DNA of 64,000 bases from Rhinolophus ferrumequinum. Taxonomy: Eukaryota > Chordata > Mammalia > Chiroptera > Rhinolophidae. Positions 25,972-37,600 of the stretch are shown here, piece by piece. The DNA is taken from the NCBI RefSeq assembly GCF_004115265.2, contig NC_046304.1:12268292-12332291 (forward strand), in the 5' to 3' direction. The position numbers and the translations under genes were made by a program. The notes under the pieces were generated by a model. The model saw nothing but the letters and a program-made list of their open reading frames with translations, was not told the DNA's origin and made no database searches. How positions within the stretch are numbered: position 1 is the stretch's first letter; every line of letters begins with the position of its first letter.

Positions 25972-27169
25972 AAACTGCAGTTGCCCAGATGGAAACCAAA
26001 GGCTGAGACCAGAGGGCCCCCAAACATCCCCAGCTGTTAGTATAGTGTTTGATATCTGTTTCACCCCCACAAAGGCTCTGCCGAGGATGGGGAGCTGGGG
26101 GCAGCTGCTCAGTTTGGGGACTGTGGAGGGTGGAGTGAGGAGCAAGAGGCCTTGGCAGGATTTGTTGTAGGACAAATAGGGGTCTCAAGGGAGGGGGTCT
26201 GGCATCCCTGGGGCCTAAAAAGCCTGCTTACACCTACCATCTTAGATCTTTTTGATTGCTAAGAGTTTTGGGGGTGTGTCGGAAGGGAAAGTGGTAAAGG
26301 GTGGGATGGGAGGTGGTAGGATAACTTTTGGTTTTTGGAAGATATTATTTTGATTTGCGGAAGGGATTTTGGCCCTTGGATTTTGCTTTCTGAGGGGTGA
26401 TTTTATAAAATCAAGTCCTGGACAGGAGGAAGGCTGAGGGAAGACCTACGGTGGGGGTGGGGAGAGGCATATTTGTCTCAGCTTAAACGTGGCTTTCTGG
26501 GGTGGGCATGCCTTCCTGGGCCTGATGGATAGGCTGATGGGGGTTGTTGCAGGGGGTAGGACTTGGGTCCTGGGAGGCCATGGGGAGTGGGAACAGCTCT
26601 GGGGGTTGAATACCTGGCCCCCAGGTCCAGATGGCTTTCTTCCTGGGCCCTGCTGCTCCCCTTTCCCCCTGGCCTCCATTTCCTGCCTTTGGCCTCCATC
26701 TTGTGGCAGGCCCAGGGCCCAGGGAGACTTCCGGCCCCCCTCTCCCAACCATGTTTCAGCCCCACCACCTCTGGATCGCCAACTTCCAACCCTGCTGTCC
26801 TTGCCCTCCTGTCTCTCCTTGCTTTCTCTTGGGTTCTGACCCAGAGAGGGGAGGAACGGACACAGGAAGCCTTGGGTCCCTGCCCTTGCTGAGTCGGGAA
26901 GCAGTTTGTTGGTCCCCCATAGTCATTCCCTATTTCCTCCGCCTTTGACCCCACCCTAGAGATCCCCTGACAGTTTCTAGATAGGGAAGATGGTTCCAGT
27001 CTTATACTGCAAACCTTTAGGCCCCTCTCCCTCCAGTTGCCTGCTCAGCTCCTAGCTCTGATTTCTTGTTTTCCCCAACCATTTTGGGACCATTTTTGCC
27101 TTCTCTATATCACTACTCTTGGTTGTGGGGGTCTTCCCAGCACTGTCTTGTGCTCCTTTCCTCTCCACC

Positions 27170-27278
27170 CACCCGTCCTGCTCCCGCCCCAGCAGCACAC
27201 TGTGGTTTGTACGGCACTGTGGCCACGTCCAAACCACACTGTGGTGTTAGAGCGAGGGTGGGGGAGGCACCGCAGAGG
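27170..27278 (+). ncRNA. MIR497: microRNA precursor mir-497
   Basis: Hairpin of about 109 nt. The 5p arm (27190-27210) has CAGCAGCACACUGUGGUUUG and the 3p arm (27230-27251) starts CAAACCACACUGUGG. The arms pair across a short loop 'acggcactgtggccacgtcc'. Both mature sequences equal the human ones as I remember them. The seed AGCAGCA places it in the miR-15/16/195/497 family, which represses cell-cycle genes such as cyclins D and E. It lies 227 bp upstream of mir-195, as a bicistronic cluster. Confidence 0.96.
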
Positions 27279-27504
27279 CTTGGCCCTGGAGGCTACCCTG
27301 GAGAAGTGACACAAAAAACATCTGGGGCCTTCATGCAAAGTTGGGGGTTGCGAGGGGCGGGGGGAGGTGAAAAGGGAGGTATGAAAGCACTGGAAACAGC
27401 CCCTTTAGAATCCCCAGGGAAGTCTCAGGAATACTGACTGCCAGAGACTCTGGGAGTAAGTTCTACCTCCAGAGAGCAAAGTAGAGTCTTTGTTGCCCAC
27501 ACCC

Positions 27505-27591
27505 AGCTCCCCTGGCTCTAGCAGCACAGAAATATTGGCACTGGGAAGAAAGTCTGCCAATATTGGCTGAGCTGCTCCAGGCAGAGTGGTG
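27505..27591 (+). ncRNA. MIR195: microRNA precursor mir-195
   Basis: Hairpin of about 87 nt. The 5p arm (27519-27539) is UAGCAGCACAGAAAUAUUGG plus C, identical to human miR-195-5p. The 3p arm (27557-27578) differs from my memory of human miR-195-3p at one base (ggctgAgctgc against ggctgUgctgc), and the loop also differs slightly. It shares its seed with miR-497. It ends about 107 bp before the complement of the BAP18 poly(A) signal, so the primary transcript probably overlaps BAP18 antisense. Confidence 0.96.
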
Positions 27592-27697
27592 AGAGCTGCC
27601 AAGGAGAGGCTGAGCGCCTGGGGGGCTGAGGAGAGAGGGAATGGCCCCTTATACTCTAATAATGTTAAACGAAGGCACAAGCTGAGAGAGAGAGATC

Positions 27698-27703
27698 TTT
27701 ATT
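27698..27703 (-). terminator. C17orf49: Poly(A) signal of BAP18
   Basis: TTTATT on + reads AATAAA on -, 237 nt past the BAP18 stop codon. It is the first canonical signal in the expected place. Confidence 0.8.
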
Positions 27704-27939
27704 GTTTTCTGTATAAAAATGTCCATCAGATGGAGATCAAAGGGGTCGGAGGCAGATGCTTATACTGGAACAAGGTGGGCAGCCCTAACAGCCTTTCGAC
27801 CCTCTTTCATGCAGGCCTTGCTCAGAGTCCCAGGTGATCCACAGCTCCAGGATGAACAGTGAGAGGGGTCAGAGGTGGAAGGCTCAGCAAGAGAGCAGAG
27901 GAAAATCAGCAGAGGTCATGAGAAGGCCAGAATCCAGGG

Positions 27940-30355
<2,416 letters not shown>

Positions 30356-30707
30356 GGCCCCGCGCGCCTCCGCAGGGAGACGCTGCCACCACCGCCGCCG
30401 CTACCACGGAGCCGGGACCGGAGAGCCGGCGGGTCGAACCGCTTCAACGCGCGCAGGAAGTCCCGCCCCGCCCCTGCAGCTGATTGGCTCAAACTCGGCG
30501 ACTCAGCGCCTCGCCGCCGTAGTTACTTAGGCCGCCTTGGCGCACTGAGGGAAGGAGAGTGGATACACTGCCTCACTTCCGGCCGGGCTTCACTCCACTT
30601 CCCTCAAGGTTGAGGGGTCTGAATTGCCTACTTGGAGGCCGATCTCCATCCCCCGAGCCCGACCCCCAAGCCAAGCACAGACACAAGGTTTAAGAGAGCA
30701 GTTTCTC

Positions 30708-30713
30708 TTTATT
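30708..30713 (-). terminator. RNASEK: Poly(A) signal of RNASEK
   Basis: AATAAA on the - strand, 211 nt past the RNASEK stop codon and about 350 bp before the BAP18 start codon. Weak use of this site would give the RNASEK-BAP18 read-through transcript known in human. Confidence 0.85.
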
Positions 30714-30923
30714 GTGGTACGGGACAAAGCGAGGGAGCTGGAGGTGACGGCCAGTCCCAGCCTCCCTCCACTGGGGCCTGGCACCAGAGATTGGAGAACA
30801 GGCATTCAATCTCTCGCCAGGGAACGCGAGTCCCGCAGAGGGCACCAGAATGGGGGATCATGAGAGGGTGGGGCGAGTCTTTAAATAGAGGAGGGGGCTG
30901 AAGACGGTAAAAACGACTGTGCT

Positions 30924-32345
30924 CTAGCGCACCATATATTCCTTGCGCTTATTGAGCCGAACTTGGCAGAAAGAGAAGCCTCCAAGGAGGAGGTAAAGGC
31001 TCGCAGCGATGAAGCAGTTGTAGCTCACTTGCTCGTAAAGGTTGTATATGTTCTCGGGGCCATTCCTAGGGGTAGAATTAGGCGGAGAAGTGTTCAGAAA
31101 CATTAATAGCCAACATTTACTCAACACTTACTATGTGGCAGGTATCCTTCCAAGTGTTTTTACGTGTATTATTATCATCTTACTCAAGCTTCGATTATAG
31201 TGGAGTTCTATAATAGCATCCACTTTGCAGAGGTGGAAGGAGGCACAGAGAAGGCAAATAAAATACATAAAGAAGCCACACCTGAAGTGGTGGGTTTAGG
31301 ATGGACGCTGAGGTCCGACTCCCATGACCAATCCCAACTGCTAAAGAGAGCAGTTCTCAGCACGCACCCAGTTCCCAGGCCTCTGGGTCCCAAGTATCAA
31401 GCTTCCAGCAATACCCCGCCCAAAATTCTGACCTCAGGCTTAGCCACCTCCCACCTGCCCCCAACCCCACCTCTCCCACCTGACAACTTACTCAAAATCT
31501 TTCTCCGTGAAGGGAACGTCCTCAATTAGCACAGCGGAATGGACGTTGAAAAAGATTCCGAGCATTATCTGAAAAAAGAGAATGAGTAGGTTTTGACTTC
31601 AGGCACCTGACCTGGTCACTCCCTAACCTCCTTCCACTTCTAATATTGCCACAACATCTGGGTTTGGGAATTGCAAGAATGAACTGGGATTAGAGATGGC
31701 TGTTGCAGGATTCAGACTCAGTCATCCGGAACAGGGCGTGAGGTGGTGACATAGAGAGAACCTGGCTGGGGCAAGGGCAGGAATAGTGAGCAACCCAGGA
31801 ACCTAGATTATCCTCCTCGCCAGAGGCGTCATTATCACGGGACAGGGCAAAAGGGGTCAGGAGGAATCGACACTCCTTCATATTTTTTCCTGGAGTGGGG
31901 CGGATAGAGTCCTGGGGAAACAAAGCCCCAGCTACCCATTTCAGGAACAAACACTCCCTTTCCTCTTCGGTCCTCCATTTAATTCAAGCATCTCTCAAAA
32001 ACCCAGCTCTTCTTCGTTTTACCAAGAGGAGTCTCCAAATTTACCAGCCCGGGCTCCCATTCCAAGCTCCAGCTTCCTCCCCCACTACCCGTTCCGCTCC
32101 AGTTCCCCATTTCTCAATCTCAGTCCTGTTTCGTTTCCCAGCGGCTAATCTACCACCCCCTCCAGCCTGCCTGCTGCTTCCTGAGGCCTGAAGTCTCCTA
32201 GCCTTCCAGCCCTCCAACCCCGGGGCCCATCAGACCCTCTCAGGTTCTCGCCAGCCAGTCCCCTCACCAACATGATCACTCCCCAAGCGCTGAGGACGAT
32301 GCCGCAGGCGGCCAACTTGGGCCCACAGCACAGAAGCGACGCCAT
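30924..32345 (-). CDS. RNASEK: RNase K / V-ATPase-associated membrane protein
   Basis: Coding exons in transcript order: 32345-32268, 31568-31492 and 31065-30924; they give 98 residues. Two transmembrane segments are visible: [20 protein letters not shown] (about 12-31) and [18 protein letters not shown] (about 68-86), with a luminal loop between and the basic tail [11 protein letters not shown]. The mammalian protein was named for ribonuclease activity. It was later found in the V-ATPase membrane sector and is needed for endocytic entry of several viruses. Start chosen at the conserved [10 protein letters not shown]; the frame stays open upstream to an ATG at 32468, comparable to the N-terminally extended human entry. 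Very highly conserved, no damage. Confidence 0.97.
31085..31310 (-). mobile_element. MIR SINE in RNASEK intron 2
   Basis: The + strand shows 'catttactcaacacttacta', 'ttattatcatctt' and 'gcagaggtggaaggaggcac', the complement of a MIR 3' end and core. Diverged. Confidence 0.7.
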
Positions 32346-32780
32346 GAAGGGAGTCGGGAATGGTTTAGATATGCGCCGCGTGGAAGGTGGTGAGAGGAAG
32401 CCCAGGATGCGCCGTTTGGGGAAAAGCGAGCGGTACTTGGGGGCTCGCGCGCGGGAGGACAGAAACACCCGAAGGAGACCGAGGGGGCGTGGCCTCCGGA
32501 CCCAACCATCGTGCTGGTGGGGCGCCAGGCGGAGAACGCTGGGCGACTCTGGCTCCTCTCGAGACTGGCGGGAAAAGGCGATGTCTGAAACCAGATTAGC
32601 CTCTCATGAATCTTTTGTTGACCCATGTATCTGGGGCACCAGTATTGCAGAAGCAAGGGCCTCCGGTTTCTTGGTCCCCCCCCTCCAGGTTGGAATGGGA
32701 AGAGCCGGTATATCACATGACTAATTTTGGCAGATCACGTGACGAGGAACAAGGCAGTAGCTGCTGATTGGGAAAGAGCG
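32346..32780 (-). promoter_or_regulatory. RNASEK: RNASEK upstream region with paired E-boxes
   Basis: Upstream of the RNASEK ATG lie a CpG-rich stretch (about 32380-32560), two nearly identical 10-mers on the - strand, GTCATGTGAT (712-721 of 32 kb) and GTCACGTGAT (734-743), 22 bp apart, and a CCAAT box (complement of 32764-32771). GTCACGTGAT differs from the lysosomal CLEAR consensus by one base. Regulation by TFEB/USF-type factors is inference. Confidence 0.55.
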
Positions 32781-33999
32781 TAGGTCTTGCGGAGCCCCTG
32801 GTAACCTTGGCTATGGGCTTTTAGGAGTAGAGAGTTGGAACTATCTGATTTTTCTCTCAGATACCGTACGTACTTTCAGGTGGTATCCTGTGATGGGGAG
32901 ATGGTAAGTGAGACAGAGTTACACCGAGAGAGAACGCCTGCATTTCCTCTCTACTTATCCCCACCTTTAAAAATAGATATTACGAGGAATACTTAAGTAA
33001 CTTTTTGTTATCAAACATGGAATACTGAATAGTATTCCTGCCAACTCCAGGAAAAATAGAGGCGTTAGGTAAAGTCTAGGGAAAACAGATCCTGAGCAAG
33101 TTGTGAAGGTGAGTGGTCCTGCTAAATGTACTGGAGAAAGGAGTAATACACAAAAATGTCACTGCTTCCCTACTGTAAACTAAAGAAACGGATTATAGGT
33201 CCTTTGAATAAGGTAGGATACAAGATTTAAAAAATATGAATAGATCATCCTCCCCAAATAAAAAGTTTTTATACTTCATTAAAGAGAGACAGATTTGTAA
33301 TAATTACTTGGGCAAATAGGGGTGTTTGAAGAACACAGTTTTGCACTGAGCTTGTTGTACATAATTGAGAGGGGTCATTTTGATCCCAAGACCCCAGAAC
33401 TAGACAAAGAAACACTGTCTGGTTAGCATAACTTTGTGGTATTTTTCCATTTACTTTCTGCATATTGTTCTAAAAGGGTTGTGAAAGAGAACTTGGAAAC
33501 TGGGAAACACATAGAGAGACCCTAGAATGCTAAAGGGGCTGGGAAAGTGGCCTTGAGAGATGAATTTCATCTCTTATTTGAGACTGTTTGGGAAACGAAG
33601 TCATTTGGAAGCGAAGATTTTTATTCTGCCCTAGAAAAACCTTTTTTTTTTTTAATGGAGGGCACAGCTCACAGTGGCCCATGCAGGGATAGAACTGGCA
33701 ACCTTGGTGCTATCAGCACCACGCTCTAACCAACTGAGCAAAATGGCCACCCCTGAGAACCTTTCTTATTCCAGGAAGTTTGGGGGTACGTGTGTGATTA
33801 GGAGAAATAGGAGCGGAGGGAAAGTTGCCAGAGAACAGAGTCAGGAATTTTTAAGTTGGTCACCAAATGTGAAGTCTAGCTCCTGGGAAAGGAGAATAGA
33901 ATAGGTTGAGGTAGTTCATTTCTCTAAGAAATCTTTCCCACCCACCCCTGAAAGTATTCTCTGGATATTTGCAAGTAGGGTCAGTGCCTCAGGCTAGAG
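32781..33999. other. Intergenic between RNASEK and ALOX12
   Basis: No exon recognised. Holds a SINE at 33640-33755. The RNASEK upstream region gives way to AT-rich sequence after about 32950. Confidence 0.5.
33640..33755 (-). mobile_element. tRNA-derived SINE, short copy
   Basis: Reverse complement reads from 'ggccattttgctcagttggt' through the B-box-like part ('tctatccctgcatgggcc') to a T-rich run that is the complement of its A tail. Same family as the copy at 12763. Confidence 0.8.
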
Positions 34000-34340
34000 C
34001 AGGGTACTTTGGGCACGGAGGTACTGCCACTGAGGGCCAAATTGGGCCTGCAGCCTGTGCACATCCCTCTAGCAAAGCAGGGGGCGAGGGGGCTTATTTT
34101 GTTTTGTTTTTCATTTTTAAATGGTTGATTAAACCAAAAGAATATTTTGTGACACATGAAGTTTCATTATCCATTAATAAAGTTTTATTGGAACACAGTC
34201 ACACTCATTCATTTTCATATTGTCTGTGGCTGCTTTTCACTACAATGGGAGTTGAGTAGTTGTGACACAGATGATGTGGCCTACAAAGCCTAAAATTTTT
34301 ATTATCTGGCCTTTTACAGAAAAGGTTTGCTGCCGCCCTG
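34000..34340. mobile_element. hAT-Charlie-type non-autonomous element
   Basis: Terminal inverted repeat CAGGG...CCCTG with an 8-bp duplication flanking it (ggctagag / ggctagtg). The interior contains the common mammalian hAT words 'aataaagttttattggaaca' and 'attatctggccttttacaga'. It provides AATAAA motifs on the - strand at 34298-34303 and near 34180, downstream of ALOX12. Confidence 0.85.
34298..34303 (-). terminator. ALOX12: Candidate ALOX12 poly(A) signal inside hAT
   Basis: AATAAA on the - strand, 330 nt past the ALOX12 stop, is the first canonical signal downstream. It lies within the hAT element. Earlier sequence has only AATAAG-type words within the MITE at 34393-34540. Confidence 0.45.
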
Positions 34341-34392
34341 GGCTAGTGGGATACTGATGTAGGAGATTTAGTTGGGGGAGGAAATAGAGCAC

Positions 34393-34540
34393 TACCATGT
34401 TTCCCTGAAAATAAGACTGGGTCTTATACTAATTCTTGCTGTGAAAGACTCATTAGGGCTTATATTCAGGGGATGTCATCCTGAAAAATCATGCTAGGGC
34501 TTATTTTCCGGTTAGGTCTTATTTTTTGGGAAACACGGTA
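34393..34540. mobile_element. Palindromic MITE, copy 2
   Basis: Runs from TACCATGTTTCCCTGAAAAT to its inverted match ending 'gggaaacacggta'. The interior differs from the copies at 890 and 57101: it has 'ggatgtcatcctgaaaaatc' in place of the long symmetric arms, so it is a different subfamily. It lies in the predicted ALOX12 3' UTR. Confidence 0.8.
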
Positions 34541-34631
34541 GCAGCAGAGACTTAGGAAACCATGAAATTCAAGATGGAAATGTCAGTCCTAGAGCTGATC
34601 TGAAGTTTTCCAGGTGGGGGTACCATAGAGC

Positions 34632-37600
34632 TCAGATAGTGATGCTGTTCTCTATGTGGCTTGGCTTCAAGTACTCATAGGGTAGGTCACGTTGCTCATT
34701 CCGAGCTGTAATTTCCCTTTCTAAGGTTTCCAGATCTGTTTGGAATTGGTTTAGTACAGCCTTGGCCTTGGGATCGGAGAAATACTTTTCTTTGTGATGC
34801 CCCAGAGGCACCTAAGAAAGAACAAAGGATAGTCAGTTTCTAGTCTGAAGGCAGAAGCACCTAGAGCCTAACCTCTCACTCTGATGTTTCCCTTCCAACT
34901 GTCATTTCCCTTTCCCCAGAGTCCTCTTTTACCATATCTGGCTGGCGTCGACCCAGATGCCATGTGATGGTCATTTGAAGACAGGCCTGTTGGACATCCG
35001 GTAGTGAGCCCATCACTGTGGCCATTGTCACATCCTCCTTGGTGGTGGGTGGGGGCATCCGCATTGTGCATGGGGCATTGGGGACCCAGGCATACCAGTC
35101 CAGCTGGGGGAAGAAAGTACAAGCCTAGGATCCTTGTACTTAGGGTTTGAACCCCTGTCTCTCCCTTGGGCATCCCAAGGGACCTTCAGGGACCTGGGCT
35201 TTCAGCTGTCCATACCTGGCCCTGGTTGATGGCCCCATGCTGGGCAGTGCACGTGAAGACACACATGGTGAGGAAATGGCAGAGTTGATTCTGAGACTGG
35301 AAGGAGACAGGGAAACCTGGGCAGGAAAGGAATAGGATTTAGAGGCTGTAGCATGAGAGAAGAGAAATAGAGGCTGATGTCTTGGGATGTTTTGGAATTG
35401 ATGGGTGGTTGTTCATTTATTCAAATATACAGAGGGAAAAATGTATACACATTTTAAGAAAGAAAAACTGTATTAAAATTGTAATACTCAATATATACCA
35501 ATAACAAAAGGTGAACACAAGTCACGTTTGCCTTCTGCAATTACAAGAGGTGCTCAAAGTGGTTACCATCAGCGTCCAGACACTTCTGATTACAGCAAAC
35601 TGCTGCTTGAACAACATTGACCAAAGTGTCCTTTTGTATACATTTTTATGGCACCCCCAGTATTTTACGTTAGACATGAGTTTCAATTCAGGCTCAAGCA
35701 AAATAGTTTGTTTACCTTAGGCCAATTACTTAACCCTCTCTGAACCTCAATTTCTTTGCCTGTAAAATGTGAATGATACCTACCTTATAAATGAGGTAAT
35801 GTATCAAAATCACCTGTTATGTAACAAGTGCTCAGAAAATGGTAATTATTGTGGGTGTGGAAGGGTTAGGGGCTGAAAGATCGAGTGATTAAGTATCTTA
35901 TGCCTTAAAATGTGGTTAAGAATTTAGGACTGCCTCTTTCTATTCTTACACAGGGAATTACAAATGCCTGAGTTATGAGGTGACGAATAAGAGAAGTCAT
36001 AGATCTCTAGTGTCATAGCCAAGAGAGGCTTTTCTCAAAGGTTATCTTAGACTATTCATTTTACAGTGGAGGTGGGGACTCAGAGACTCAGTAATCCTAT
36101 CAGTTAAGTGGAACAAACATAATCACTCCCGTTTTATAGATTAAAAAAAAATCAAAGACCAGAGAGATTAAACTGCTTATCAGGACACATAATTGGGAAA
36201 AGGCAGAGGCTGACCTTGAACTTGGGTTTCTGACCGCTAATCTCAGGCTGTTTTTAATTTTAGCACATGTCCTCTAACAAGTCTGTTGGGGAAATTAGGC
36301 AAAGGTGAGTTACGAGAACCGAGGGAGAGAGAAGGAGAGGCAGTGGAGGTTAAAGTTAACATGTGAATGTTTTATTTTCCAAATGTAGTAAATACTTGTT
36401 GGGGAAAAGATGGCCAAGCAGATCAAGAAGAGTCTTTTGGGGGGCCGGCCCGGTGGCTCAGGCGGTTAGAGCTCCGTGCTCCTAACTCCGAAGGTTGCCG
36501 GTTCGATTCCCACATGGGCCAGTGGGCTCTCAACCACAGGGTTGCTGGTTTGACTCCCGCAAGGGATGGTGGTCTGCGCCCCCTGTAACTAGCAATGGCA
36601 ACTGGACCTGGAGCTGAGCTGCGCCCTCCACAACTAAGACTGAAAGGACAACAACTTGAAGCTGAATGGCACCCTCCACAACTAAGATTGAAAGGACAAC
36701 AACTTGACTTGGAAAAAAGTCCTGGAAGTACACACTGTTCCCCAATAAAGTCCTGTTTCTCTTCCCCAATAAAAATATTTAAAAAAAAAAAAAAAAAAAG
36801 AGTCTTTTGGGGACATGTGGAGCCTAAGGGACAGTACTGAGACGTCCTAGAGAAAGTTTGGTCCTGGAAGGATGGGGGTGGTAAACCTCAGATTCGCCAG
36901 GGAGAGGCTCCTCTAAAGTGCAGATGTTGGTTTATTTCATCCCCAGGGCCTGGCATAATGGTTCCCCAGTAAATGTCTGTAGTTGTTCCACAGACGCAGA
37001 GCTACTGGTGGGAAGTATGAGGAGCAGGGACTGAGGATGATTTGGCCCAGTCCAGGCTGGCCCCCGTGTGTGAGAGAGAGGAAGGTAAACCTAGGAGAGC
37101 TCAAGAAAGGCTCTTTCTTCCCCAGCGGTTAAATGTGGATGGGGTGGGGAGCGCTAAAGTTAGTGACCAGACCCTAAACAAGTGGCTAGATGCTATCAGG
37201 GCTGGGGGGAGACCGGACTGGCCAAAGGAACGTGAGCCCCAAGGAAGAAGGCACTGAGTTTGGGTTTGAGCCAAAGCATGTACAGTATTGGGTTTGCACC
37301 TAGAAATGACTTTGCACTGTGGTAGTGTGTAGTATGCCTGGACCCTCTGTGTATGCTGGGCAGTAGCAAGAAGGAGAAGATAGGAAAAACAGAGTGGGTC
37401 ACTGTGGCCTTTGGTGGAAAAATCTTCCCATTCATATCCTCAGGTAGGAAAACAGACAATCATGCAGAGAGAATGCGAGCCCCAGAAGGGCCTGGGCAGA
37501 TCCCCCACCGGCTGTGGTTCTGGATTCACTGAGCCTCAGGCTCTGGCAGCTTAGGGGAAACTGTGAATAGGCGTGGGGGACGGACATAAAGATCGATGGC

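Larger units (their letters stand above)
24900..27690 (+). other. MIR497HG: Probable miR-497/195 host transcript region
   Basis: In human the two microRNAs are processed from a non-coding host transcript that runs divergently from BCL6B. Here the same geometry holds, so the primary transcript should be on the + strand and start somewhere in this GC-rich interval. I cannot place its exons or promoter. A 318-codon open frame on the opposite strand (24712-25668) looks low-complexity and is not called. Confidence 0.4.

Noticed and set aside
36454-36510. A box and B box considered as a tRNA gene
   Set aside because: No cloverleaf or CCA-compatible acceptor stem. The sequence continues into a SINE body with an A tail and target duplication.
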